A DNA stretch of 7,972 bases from an uncultured Collinsella sp. (GCA_900547025.1 UREZ01000083.1:1-7972); one strand, 5' to 3'. Numbered from the stretch's first letter, positions 1-6,591 are shown. Program-made: numbers and translations. The notes: generated from the sequence alone by a model not told the origin.

Positions 1-818
1 GTGCGGATTGCGTCCATGCCCGTCTCCCGGATGAATTCCACGGCGGCAAGCAGACCCGCGATGCCGTGACCGTTGAGCGTGCCCGCCTCAAGGCGCGTGG
101 GCCACTCAAGCGGCTGCAGTGCATCGAAGCTGTGCACGCCCGTGCCGCCCATGGCCCAGGGCGCCACATCGACGCCCTCCGCCACGGCCAGGCCGCCGGT
201 CCCCTGCGGACCCATGAGCCCTTTGTGGCCGGTAAAGCACACGGCGTCGAGCCCCATGGCTTGCATATCGATATGCGCCGTACCGGCAGACTGAGAGGCA
301 TCGACGATCACCAGCGCGCCGGCCGCATGGGCGATGGCAGCAACACGCGAAACGTCGACCGCGTTGCCAGTCACATTGGAGGCATGCGTCACCACCACAG
401 CACGCGTACCCGGCGTGACCAACCGCCCGAGCTCGTCGTAGTTGAGCACGCCGCTCGCATCGCAACCCGCATGCTCAACCGTCACACTCTGCTCCGTCGC
501 CAGGCGATTGAGCGGACGTAGCACCGAGTTGTGCTCAAGCACCGTCGTGACCACACGGTCGCCGGGGCGCACCACGCCATTGATGACGGTGTTGAGCGCC
601 GCGGTTGAGTTGGGCGTAAAGCACACATGGTCCGCCCTCGGGCAACCCAAAAGGCGCGCGAGCTTGGCACGGCAAGCGTGAATCGTACGCGCCGCATCGA
701 GGGCGCCCGACGTGGCGCCGCGCCCGGCATTGCCGAGCGAGCACATCGCCTGCGTCACGGCATCGATGACCGTCTGCGGCTTGTGCAAGGTCGTCGCCGC
801 GTTATCCAGGTAGATCAT
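1..818 (-). CDS. NifS-like cysteine desulfurase (class V aminotransferase family), 3' end cut by window
   Basis: PLP enzyme that removes sulfur from cysteine, or selenium from selenocysteine, as an enzyme-bound persulfide or perselenide. 272 codons are visible and the C-terminal third lies beyond the left edge. Seen: N-terminal IYLDNAATT (2-10), E95-H96-N97 where NifS-type enzymes have their His, the cofactor-binding VDASQSAG (172-179, Asp173 and Gln176), and TGHKGLMGPQGTGG (196-209) with Lys199 as the Schiff-base lysine. The EHNSV form and the very short N-terminus resemble the desulfurase subfamily found beside selenium genes rather than housekeeping IscS or SufS. The mobile-loop cysteine would be in the missing part. 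The start ATG overlaps the stop of the DUF3343 gene in an ATGA, with GGGAGG about 7 bases upstream inside that gene, which suggests translational coupling. Family call is firm; selenium rather than sulfur as the physiological element is inferred from neighbours. Confidence 0.93.
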   Translation of the reverse strand, partial: MIYLDNAATTLHKPQTVIDAVTQAMCSLGNAGRGATSGALDAARTIHACRAKLARLLGCPRADHVCFTPNSTAALNTVINGVVRPGDRVVTTVLEHNSVLRPLNRLATEQSVTVEHAGCDASGVLNYDELGRLVTPGTRAVVVTHASNVTGNAVDVSRVAAIAHAAGALVIVDASQSAGTAHIDMQAMGLDAVCFTGHKGLMGPQGTGGLAVAEGVDVAPWAMGGTGVHSFDALQPLEWPTRLEAGTLNGHGIAGLLAAVEFIRETGMDAIR

Positions 819-1066
819 CGCACGACCTCCCACATATCAATCACGGTATAGCCCTCGGTGGGAACGCCCGCCGCGGCGAGTTCGCCGCGCAGCAGGTCCT
901 CATCCGAAGGCTGTGCCTTCCACGCCAAACCACAGCCGGCAGCGACCTCCCCGGGCACGGGAATCGTTCGCCCAGGAAGGCCGCGCTCGATGCATAGGGT
1001 CTCGCACCCCATGGCGGCCGCCGTGGTAGGAAACGTGATGACAAGCGCCGGGCGCTTCTCCCTCAT
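815..1066 (-). CDS. DUF3343 family protein (putative Se/S carrier-like)
   Basis: Small protein of 83 aa of the DUF3343 family, which recurs next to selD, yedF and NifS-like genes and is thought to carry or donate S/Se through a cysteine; no reaction is proven. Seen: the diagnostic block GLPGRTIPVPGEVAAGCGLAWK (29-50) with Cys45 in CGLAWK, two further cysteines at 21 and 25, and a ferredoxin-like alpha/beta pattern. I chose the ATG at 1066 because GGAG lies 5 bases before it; an in-frame TTG at 1081 would add five residues but has no better site. It starts 19 bases after yedF and overlaps the desulfurase by four bases, so the three are probably co-translated. Confidence 0.88.
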   Translation of the reverse strand: MREKRPALVITFPTTAAAMGCETLCIERGLPGRTIPVPGEVAAGCGLAWKAQPSDEDLLRGELAAAGVPTEGYTVIDMWEVVR

Positions 1067-1085
1067 GGCAACTCCAACCAATACG

Positions 1086-1712
1086 CTACGGGCGCACGAC
1101 GCGCACGGCCTGCTCCATCTTCTCCACGATCACGTACATGTTGGTGACCTCGCCCACCGCGAGCTGGTCTTTAATGCCATAGTGGTCCAGGCAGGTACCG
1201 CAGGTAAGGATCTCGACACCCTGCTCGGCCAGGCCCTTCAGGTCGTCGAGCACCGGTGAGCCCTCGACGGTGAGCTTGGCGCCGCCGTTGTAGAACAGCA
1301 TGGTCGCGGGCAGCTCCTCCTGCTGCGTCACGGCAAAGATGAAGGCCTTCATGAGTTTGTGGCCCAGCTCGTCGTCGCCGCGGCCCATGCAGTCGGTGTA
1401 GACGGAAATGACGAGTTTGCCCTTGCCGGCGCTGGCATCACAGAAGGCAGCGCCATCCTGCTCGGGATCGGCCACGGCAACGGCGCCAGAGGTTGCCACG
1501 GTCACGTGCCACTCGGCGTCAGAAACCTTCTCGACCGAGGCCGTGCAGCCTTTCTCCTGCGCCATCTTGGAAATGTTCTTGACGGCGGTCTCGTTGTCGA
1601 CCGAGGTCACCACGACACCCTCGCCATCAAGCTGTTTGAGCGCCTTAAGCGTCTTGACGACGGGCAGCGGACAGGCATCGCCCATGGCATTGACTTCAAT
1701 TTTGGTAGACAT
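1086..1712 (-). CDS. yedF: selenium metabolism protein YedF (TusA-like plus DsrE-like domains)
   Basis: 208-aa protein with two sulfur-relay type domains, found with SelD in selenium-using bacteria; the likely role is holding reactive S/Se on cysteine for delivery. Residues 1-72 are a TusA/SirA-like domain with the CPxP signature (MGDACPLPVVKTLKAL, Cys14), the residue that carries persulfide in TusA. Residues about 98-206 are a DsrE/DsrF-like domain with VYTDCMGRG (104-111) and the paired cysteines of TCGTCLDHYG (170-179), typical of YedF. The start is ATG 1712 with AAAGGAA upstream. The frame is open further upstream, but that region is non-homologous and overlaps the end of selD. The gene follows selD after 61 bases holding an inverted repeat, so it may have its own control. 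Cytoplasmic; no signal peptide or membrane segment is seen. Confidence 0.93.
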   Translation of the reverse strand: MSTKIEVNAMGDACPLPVVKTLKALKQLDGEGVVVTSVDNETAVKNISKMAQEKGCTASVEKVSDAEWHVTVATSGAVAVADPEQDGAAFCDASAGKGKLVISVYTDCMGRGDDELGHKLMKAFIFAVTQQEELPATMLFYNGGAKLTVEGSPVLDDLKGLAEQGVEILTCGTCLDHYGIKDQLAVGEVTNMYVIVEKMEQAVRVVRP

Positions 1713-1721
1713 AGTAAATTC

Positions 1722-1750
1722 CTTTCGAAAGAACCGTTCTAGAGAACGGT
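1722..1750 (-). promoter_or_regulatory. inverted repeats in the yedF leader (possible operator or attenuator)
   Basis: Between selD and yedF there is an inverted repeat with arms ACCGTTCT (1733-1740) and AGAACGGT (1743-1750), two bases apart. Next to it, CTTTCGAAAG (1722-1731) is a perfect 10-base palindrome that overlaps the yedF Shine-Dalgarno AAAGGAA. As RNA the first could form a 7-bp stem with a four-base loop, and the second could partly hide the ribosome site. Whether this is a protein operator, an RNA switch or chance is not decided by sequence; no U-tract makes it a clear terminator. Confidence 0.35.
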
Positions 1751-1773
1751 AAACAGTTACATAAACGTGCGGG

Positions 1774-2823
1774 TTAGCGAACAACGCGAACAGCAGGACC
1801 GCCCGGCACCGGCTCGCACACGCGGCCGATTGTGGCGGCAACGCGCCCCTCAGCGTGCAGACGACGCGCAAGCTCATCCACATCCGCCGCGGGCGCCGCA
1901 ATTAGCAAACCGCCCGAGGTCTGCGGATCGTACAGCGCATCCAGCATTCCCGGCTCCAAGTCATCGTCAGCTGTCACGCGCGGGCCAAAGAAGTCCTGGT
2001 TGCGGTAGGAGCCCGCGGGGATAATGCCCAGACGCGCCATGTCAAGCACCTGATCAAAGAGCGGCACCGCCCCCGACGCAAGCTCAATCTGCACGCCCGA
2101 GCCCTCGGCCATCTCGCACGCATGCCCGATCAGGCCAAAGCCCGTAATGTCGGTGCAGCCGTGAAGCTCAAGTCCCTCGGCCAAACGAATCGGAGCCTCG
2201 TTGAGGGTGCGCATCGAGTCAAACATGGCCGCGGCCTCATCTTGCTCGATAAGCTCGCCCTTAATGGCCGTGGTGATGATGCCCGAGCCGATCGCCTTGG
2301 TCAGCAACAGGACGTCGCCCACGCGCGCGCCGCTGTTGGCGAGCATGCGGTCGAGCGCGACAAAGCCGCTCACGGACAGGCCGTACTTGGGCTCGTCGTC
2401 GTTGATGGTGTGGCCGCCCGCGATGGTGCAGCCGGCCTCGACGCACTTGTCGGCGCCGCCCGCCAGAATCTGACCTGCGACCTCGACGCCCAGGCAACTG
2501 GGAATGCACAGCAGGTTCATGGCATGGCTCGGCCGCCCGCCCATGGCGTAGATGTCCGACAGCGAGTTGGCGGCGGCGATCTGGCCAAACAGGAACGGGT
2601 CGTCGACCATCGGCGGGAAGAAGTCGATAGACTGCACGAGACCCAAATTATCGCCAACGCGAAAGACGCTCGCATCGTCAGAGGTATCGAACCCCACGAG
2701 CAAGTTGTCGTTATGCACATTGGGCAAATCGCCCAGGACCTGGGCGAGGGCTCCGGGAGCCAACTTAGCGGCTCAACCGCTCGCGGCCGTCATGGACGTG
2801 AGCTTAATCTGATCGTCAGCCAT
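1774..2823 (-). CDS. selD: selenide, water dikinase SelD, selenocysteine-containing (in-frame TGA at 2775-2773)
   Basis: Makes selenophosphate from selenide and ATP, the selenium donor for Sec-tRNA, selenouridine and selenium-dependent molybdenum hydroxylases. The complete product is 349 aa (E. coli SelD 347). From ATG 2823 the protein begins MADDQIKLTSMTAASG, then TGA, then AAKLAPGALAQVL. The TGA is codon 17, exactly where SelD has its catalytic Cys or Sec, followed three residues on by the essential Lys20. AIRS-type kinase motifs follow: FDTSDDASVF (45-54), DDPFLFGQIAAANSLSDIYAMGG (74-96), AGGHTINDDEPKYG (135-148), TDITGFGLIGHACEMA and DPQTSGGLL near the C-terminus. The start is supported by GGAGG five bases upstream. 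A normal gene caller would begin after the TGA and lose the active site. A strong hairpin sits at SECIS distance. It lies 70 bases after the activase gene and 61 before yedF. Confidence 0.95.
2729..2775 (-). promoter_or_regulatory. bacterial SECIS-like element after the selD UGA
   Basis: Starting 25 bases after the UGA (2775-2773), the RNA has a perfect 8-bp stem, TCGCCCAG (2747-2740) and CTGGGCGA (2736-2729), closing on GTC. The tip reads AGGUCCU, close to the AGGUCU apical loop of the E. coli fdhF SECIS. The tip lies about 31-36 bases after the UGA, within the spacing known for bacterial SECIS elements. A second, smaller hairpin (GGCTC CCG GAGCC, 2761-2749) lies between and could be an alternative. 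This element would recruit SelB with Sec-tRNA to read the UGA as Sec rather than stop. Confidence 0.8.
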
Positions 2824-2858
2824 CGATACCTCCTCTCATCGGTCAATCATTTTCTCCC

Positions 2859-2864
2859 AGTATA
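2859..2864 (-). promoter_or_regulatory. possible -10 box upstream of selD
   Basis: On the minus strand the 70-base gap before selD contains TATACT, a five-of-six match to the -10 consensus, about 36 bases ahead of the start codon. No convincing -35 is seen at 17 bases. It could give selD-yedF-DUF3343-desulfurase transcription independent of the reductase genes. Weak. Confidence 0.25.
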
Positions 2865-2893
2865 CGCATGAATGCGAGCCTACGGCGGATGCA

Positions 2894-3658
2894 TTAATTG
2901 AGCGCCTGCGCGCGGACGGCAGCACCGATGGCCCCAGCAAAGCGCGCCTGAGGCGAGGTGGTCACGGGTGCGCCCAAAAGTTCGCCCAGACGCTCCACCA
3001 CATAGGCATTCTCGCACAGGCCACCGGTCAGGTAGTATGGAGCGCCCGCGGCCTGCCCGGCCATGGTCGCCACGCGCGAGACCACGCTGTCGATCACGCC
3101 ACGTGCAATGTTCTCGCGCGGCTCGCCGCGACCGATCAGGCTGATGACCTCGCTTTCGGCAAACACCGTGCACATGCTGGAAATCTTGGTAGGCTCGCCG
3201 GTGCGGGCGAGGTCTGCCATCTGCTGCTGGGTAATGCCCAGGCGGTCGGCCATGATCTCCAAAAAGCGCCCCGTGCCGGCGGCGCACTTGTCGTTCATGG
3301 CAAATTTGGCCACGCGGCCGCCTTTAAGCTGGATGACCTTGGTGTCCTGACCACCCACATCGATCACGGTGCCATGGTCACCAAACAGACGCACGGCACC
3401 GGTGCCGTGGCAGGTGATCTCGGTCACGACCTTGTGCGCATAGGGCACGGCAACACGGCCGTAGCCAGTCGCGACCACGCGAGCATCTTCGGCCGTCACG
3501 TCATAGCCGGCCGCTGCCAGTGCCTCGCGCAGCCGCTCGGAAGCATCGACCGAGGAGAACCCGGTTGGCTGCACGCACGTCCACGCCACCGAACCCTCCC
3601 CGTCGACCACAGCAGCCTTAGCCGCCGTAGACCCGATATCGATCCCGATCCCTATCAT
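2894..3658 (-). CDS. 2-hydroxyacyl-CoA dehydratase / double-cubane protein activase (HgdC/YjiL-type ATPase)
   Basis: ATP-dependent activator of the BadF/BcrA/HgdC family: a homodimer holding one [4Fe-4S] cluster that hydrolyses ATP to push an electron to its partner protein at very low potential. The length of 254 aa is typical of HgdC (about 260). Seen: the ASKHA phosphate-1 motif GIDIGSTAAK (5-14), DVGGQD (100-105) as phosphate-2, NDKCAAGTGRFLE (122-134) with Cys125, SSMCTVFAESEVISL (160-174) with Cys163, and TGGLCEN (211-217) in the adenosine region. Cys125 and Cys163 match the two cluster ligands of HgdC, so the dimer should bind the cluster. The start ATG has GGAAGAGAG upstream. It follows the 387-aa reductase protein after a 155-base gap filled by a palindromic repeat, and its natural partners are the two upstream proteins. 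The selD gene follows. The family is certain; the final electron acceptor is not known. Confidence 0.95.
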   Translation of the reverse strand: MIGIGIDIGSTAAKAAVVDGEGSVAWTCVQPTGFSSVDASERLREALAAAGYDVTAEDARVVATGYGRVAVPYAHKVVTEITCHGTGAVRLFGDHGTVIDVGGQDTKVIQLKGGRVAKFAMNDKCAAGTGRFLEIMADRLGITQQQMADLARTGEPTKISSMCTVFAESEVISLIGRGEPRENIARGVIDSVVSRVATMAGQAAGAPYYLTGGLCENAYVVERLGELLGAPVTTSPQARFAGAIGAAVRAQALN

Positions 3659-3690
3659 GGCTCTCTTCCAATCTAAACATCAAAGGTAGC

Positions 3691-3706
3691 GGCGCGTTCA
3701 GGCGCC
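3691..3706 (-). repeat. short GC-rich hairpin upstream of the activase gene
   Basis: GGCGC (3691-3695) and GCGCC (3702-3706) form a five-base inverted repeat with a six-base loop between the larger palindromic element and the activase ribosome site. It may add structure to the intercistronic RNA. Little else can be said. Confidence 0.25.
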
Positions 3707-3717
3707 TTAGCTCTTGG

Positions 3718-3812
3718 TTTCTCAGGTGCCGGAGATTGCCCCGAAAGAGGAGCGCAGCGTACTTTGGGTACGCAAGCGACGGTTTGAGGAGCAAGATCCG
3801 ACGCCTGAGGAA
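3718..3812 (-). repeat. intercistronic palindromic repeat, copy A
   Basis: An imperfect long hairpin directly after the stop codon of the 387-aa reductase gene. Arms are 3721-3742 and 3788-3809, pairing at 17 of 22 positions. At its tip is a perfect stem GCGTAC / GTACGC (3757-3762 and 3768-3773) with a five-base loop. Hand alignment to copy B (about 5022-5110) gives roughly 78% identity (70 of 90), including an identical 18-base block at 3770-3787. The pairing, not only the sequence, is kept. No U-run follows, so it is not a typical intrinsic terminator. It could be a dispersed repeat like REP/BIME, or an RNA element that sets mRNA stability between cistrons. Confidence 0.75.
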
Positions 3813-3813
3813 G

Positions 3814-4977
3814 CTAGAGGGTCTCGATAAAGGCGGCGATGCGGGTCTCGATCTGGCCCATGTCGCCGTTGCTGTAATCGGTCTCGATCTTCATGTACGG
3901 AATACCCGCACCCTCGACAGCCTCCTGCATGCGCGCACTCTCCACGTTAAAGGTGTGGCACGCCTGGAGCACATTCTCCACCACACCGTCGACGTGGTAT
4001 TTCTCGCACATGGCCAGGGTGTTGTCCATACGACCGTCGTTGGGCGTCATGACCGAGCAGTTGATATCCAGGTAGCGGTCGGCGATGGCGCGCAGGATGT
4101 CGGGAGCCTCCGGGTCGATCATCATGGCCGCCGTACGCTCGCCCGAGCAGTCGTCCATGCAAACGACCACGCCGCCGTTGGACTCGATGGTGCGACCGAT
4201 CTTGTTGATCACACCGCCCACCGGGCAGCCGGTGATCAGAATGCGCTTGGCATCCGCCGCAACCGGGCGCTCGCCCGCGTCGTAGGCCTCGCGCAGCTTG
4301 GCAACCTTTTGCTCCAGCTGCTGCGTATAGGCCTCGATATCAAAACTAAACGTACCGGCAAACATGGTGCTCATCAGGTCGACGCCGCTCATGGCCGCCG
4401 GCTGGTTGGCCTGCAGCGCAAACATCTCGAGCTGGGCCGCACGCAAGCGGTTGCGACGACGGACGGCGGCGCGCAGGTCGTCATCAGTAATCGTAATGCC
4501 GTAGAAGCCCTCGAGCTCCTCCTTGAGCAGGCGACACTCCTCGTACCAGCCTTCACGCTCGTAGGCGCGATCGCGACCCTGCGGAAGATGCAGAATGTGC
4601 GTGCGCTTGAGCTCGTTGAGCAGCTCGTACATCTTCTTCTTGCCGTCGCAGGTGGTCTCACCGATGATCATGTCGCTAAAGTACGTAAACGGACACTTTT
4701 GCGAGCAGGCAAAGCCGTACGTCGACTTGATGAGCGGACACAGATTTGCCGGCAGCACCTTCTCGGCCTCGGGAATCACCTCATCGGACGTGCCGCACAG
4801 CGCCACGCTCGCAGCCCCCGCGGCATCGATAATCTCGAGCGGCGTATAGCTGCACAAAAAGCCGACCAGGCGATTACCCGCCTGCTTATAATCCTTGACG
4901 CGAATAAACGCCGCCTTGCGCTGTTCGTTGAACTCCTCAAACGTGGACGGCAACGGCTGCTCAATATTTTCCGACAT
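3814..4977 (-). CDS. double-cubane-cluster-type reductase, 2-hydroxyacyl-CoA dehydratase D-component family (YjiM-like)
   Basis: 387-aa iron-sulfur protein of the HgdB/BcrC/YjiM superfamily, in the branch whose characterised member (DCCP) holds an [Fe8S9] double-cubane cluster and reduces small substrates when driven by an ATP-hydrolysing activator. Seen: NLCPLIKSTYGFACSQKCPFTYFSDMIIGETTCDGKKKMYE (78-118), the most diagnostic block, LITGCPVGG (247-255), DDCSGERTAA (275-284), DINCSVMTPNDGRM (304-317) and VLQACHTFNVES (336-347). Cysteines 42, 61, 80, 95, 110, 277, 307 and 340 align with cysteines of the neighbouring 427-aa paralogue and are the candidate cluster ligands. The start ATG 4977 has AAGGAG four bases before it. 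The frame stays open far upstream, but that part is the intercistronic repeat and an out-of-frame overlap with the preceding gene. It lies 154 bases after the paralogue and 155 before the activase. Substrate unknown; an acyl-CoA dehydratase role is possible but less likely, as no CoA-transferase or other pathway gene is near. Confidence 0.92.
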   Translation of the reverse strand: MSENIEQPLPSTFEEFNEQRKAAFIRVKDYKQAGNRLVGFLCSYTPLEIIDAAGAASVALCGTSDEVIPEAEKVLPANLCPLIKSTYGFACSQKCPFTYFSDMIIGETTCDGKKKMYELLNELKRTHILHLPQGRDRAYEREGWYEECRLLKEELEGFYGITITDDDLRAAVRRRNRLRAAQLEMFALQANQPAAMSGVDLMSTMFAGTFSFDIEAYTQQLEQKVAKLREAYDAGERPVAADAKRILITGCPVGGVINKIGRTIESNGGVVVCMDDCSGERTAAMMIDPEAPDILRAIADRYLDINCSVMTPNDGRMDNTLAMCEKYHVDGVVENVLQACHTFNVESARMQEAVEGAGIPYMKIETDYSNGDMGQIETRIAAFIETL

Positions 4978-5014
4978 ATAACTCCTTAACAAACCTTTTA
5001 GCCAACCAAGGAAA

Positions 5015-5116
5015 CGGCTTTCCCAGGTGCCCGAGGTTGCCGTGAAAGAGGAGCGCCGCGTATTTTGACACGCAAGCGACGGTTTGAACGGCAAGATCGG
5101 GTGTCCGGGAAAGCCG
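5015..5116 (-). repeat. intercistronic palindromic repeat, copy B
   Basis: A roughly 100-base imperfect hairpin in the 154-base gap between the two reductase genes. The outer stem is a perfect 10 bp, CGGCTTTCCC (5015-5024) with its complement at 5107-5116. The stem continues imperfectly with ends near 5043 and 5088. In the transcribed strand the tip is GCGTGT, loop CAAA, ATACGC, with one G-U pair (5058-5073). Compared with copy A, the tip changes GTAC/GTAC to GTGT/ATAC and still pairs, which argues for selection on the RNA fold or for spread as a structured repeat. There is no T-run on the downstream side. Confidence 0.78.
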
Positions 5117-5131
5117 CCGGGACGGATGGCC

Positions 5132-6415
5132 CTAAATGGTTTCCAAGAAAGCCTCAATCCTGGTTTGTAGCTGGCCTGCATCCTCGCCGGCGTAGTCGGT
5201 CGTGATGTGCATAAACGGAATGCCGGCCTCCTCGGCGGCCTTCTCCACGGCAAACGACTCCATCTCGTAGAGCGTGCAGAACTGCAGGGCCACGTCGACG
5301 ATACCGTCGGCATGCAGGTCCTTGGCCATCTGGACAATGTCCTTCATACGCTGGTCGTTGGGCGTAAAGACAGCGCAGTTGATCTTAAAGTAGCGCTCGG
5401 CGATGGCGTCGAGCATCTCGTCGACCGTCTCGCCGGACTCGTCGACCAGATCCTTGTAGTAGCGCGAGCCCGTGCAGGACTCCTCGCCTACCACAACGCC
5501 GCCGGCCTTCTCGATGAGGTTGAACAGCTTCCAGTTGGGCACGGCCATGGGCGTACCGGTGTACAGGATGCGCTTGGTCCCCTTGGGCGCCACGCCCTCG
5601 CCGGCCTCGACACGCTGCTCGCACTCGGCGGCCATCTCGTTGATGGCTCCGGTCAGACGCGGCGTGTCGTCCATAAAGGCGGCCTGAACGGTCAGTAGGC
5701 TGTCGAGACCGCTGATGGGCGCCGGATCGGCAGCGCGCGTGGCAGCCAGACGCTGCAGGGCGCGACGCTTCTCGTTGACGGCGTGGATGGCAGCCTTCAG
5801 GCGCTCGGGCGTAATCTTGACGCCGCACTCTTCCTCGATCTTGGCGGCGAGCTTCTTGACCTCGGCCTTCCAGGTCACGAGCGTCGACTCGTCGTGTACG
5901 TTGGGAATATCCATGACGTACATGTTCTTTTGCGTGGCAAAGAACTCGTAAGCTTTCTTCTTGCCATCGCAGGTGTTCTCGCCTACCACCAGGTCACTCG
6001 ACTCAATGTAGGGGCAGACCTCGCCCAGCTTAAAGCCGGCAAAGCTCTTGATAAGCGGGCAGGTGTTGCGCGGCAGGTGCTCCTCGACCTTATCGGTTGC
6101 CCAATCGGCACCCGAGCACAGGCCCACGGGGATGCCGTCACAGGCAAGTACGATCTCCTCGGGCACGTACACACAGAACGAACCGACGATCTTGGTGGCC
6201 TCGCCGGCCTCCTTCTTGTCGAGCATCTCCTTAATACGGCCGCTGTGGATGTTGGTGGCGACAAAATCCAGGTAGGACGTGGACTTGGGGCGATTGTTCT
6301 GCGTCAGGAACATATCGCCGTACATCTGGCCCACGGCGCCCAGCAGCATGTCGTGATCGGCAAGATTCATGCCGAGGCTCTCCCACATCGGATGGAAATC
6401 GAATTCTTCAGCCAT
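5132..6415 (-). CDS. 2-hydroxyacyl-CoA dehydratase D-component family protein, divergent double-cubane-type paralogue
   Basis: 427-aa paralogue of the following 387-aa protein and first gene of the reductase operon. It has an N-terminal addition of about 39 residues (MAEEFDFHPMWESLG...) and then the same fold order: SFCVYVPEEIVLACDGIPVGLC (79-100), NTCPLIKSFAGFKLGEVCPYIESSDLVVGENTCDGKKKAYE (117-157), ILYTGTPMAVPNWK (283-296), EESCTGSRYY (311-320), KINCAVFTPND (344-354) and ALQFCTLYEMES (376-387). Cysteines 81, 100, 119, 134, 149, 314, 347 and 380 match the paralogue at near-constant offset (37-40). Differences: the C-H pair of the paralogue's QACH is C-T here (Cys380-Thr381), and TGCP is TGTP. 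The start ATG has GAGAGGGG upstream, lying in the loop of a small GGTTC/GAACC hairpin (6419-6435). It may pair with the 387-aa protein as a heterodimer or form a separate enzyme served by the same activase. Family firm, function unknown. Confidence 0.9.
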   Translation of the reverse strand: MAEEFDFHPMWESLGMNLADHDMLLGAVGQMYGDMFLTQNNRPKSTSYLDFVATNIHSGRIKEMLDKKEAGEATKIVGSFCVYVPEEIVLACDGIPVGLCSGADWATDKVEEHLPRNTCPLIKSFAGFKLGEVCPYIESSDLVVGENTCDGKKKAYEFFATQKNMYVMDIPNVHDESTLVTWKAEVKKLAAKIEEECGVKITPERLKAAIHAVNEKRRALQRLAATRAADPAPISGLDSLLTVQAAFMDDTPRLTGAINEMAAECEQRVEAGEGVAPKGTKRILYTGTPMAVPNWKLFNLIEKAGGVVVGEESCTGSRYYKDLVDESGETVDEMLDAIAERYFKINCAVFTPNDQRMKDIVQMAKDLHADGIVDVALQFCTLYEMESFAVEKAAEEAGIPFMHITTDYAGEDAGQLQTRIEAFLETI

Positions 6416-6551
6416 GACGGTTCCCCTCTCGAACCAAATACGGATAACTACGGTATTGCTGCACGGTGGGTGGCGAAAACCCAGCCGCGCCTAAACCAGG
6501 AATTTTAGGGAACCTGCTTTGCGGTCGATTATTTAGTTGTGCGTCGTCTCT

Positions 6552-6591
6552 CCCGGAGCCGTGAACATACCTGCTCATATGCGGCTCCGAG
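6552..6591 (-). promoter_or_regulatory. strong leader hairpin upstream of the reductase operon
   Basis: Ten-base arms CCCGGAGCCG (6552-6561) and CGGCTCCGAG (6582-6591) pair with a single G-U. The 20-base loop contains a further CATA / TATG pairing. In the transcript it overlaps the last codons and the stop of the possible leader ORF. No U-run follows, so an intrinsic terminator is unlikely; a role in leader translation or RNA stability is possible. Confidence 0.4.

Noticed and set aside
1713..1901. N-terminal extension of the YedF frame
   Set aside because: It overlaps the 3' end of selD, has no match to the TusA-like domain, and the ATG at 1712 has its own ribosome site.
1774..2763. SelD starting at the TTG at 2763
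   Set aside because: This would remove the active-site Sec/Lys segment. The frame continues through a TGA at the exact Sec position to a well-placed ATG, so the short form is an artefact of reading TGA as stop.
2122..2871. Plus-strand open frame of 249 codons opposite selD
   Set aside because: Antisense shadow of selD; composition is typical of reverse reading and no family motif is visible.
3736..4989. Plus-strand open frame of 417 codons
   Set aside because: It lies opposite the 387-aa reductase gene, which has clear family motifs and a ribosome site. The plus-strand product is rich in His, Arg, Leu and Val as expected of a GC-rich antisense shadow and shows no known fold.
4978..5337. N-terminal extension of the 387-aa reductase frame by 120 codons
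   Set aside because: This stretch covers the intercistronic palindromic repeat and overlaps the previous gene in another frame. The ATG at 4977 has a strong ribosome site and aligns with the paralogue.
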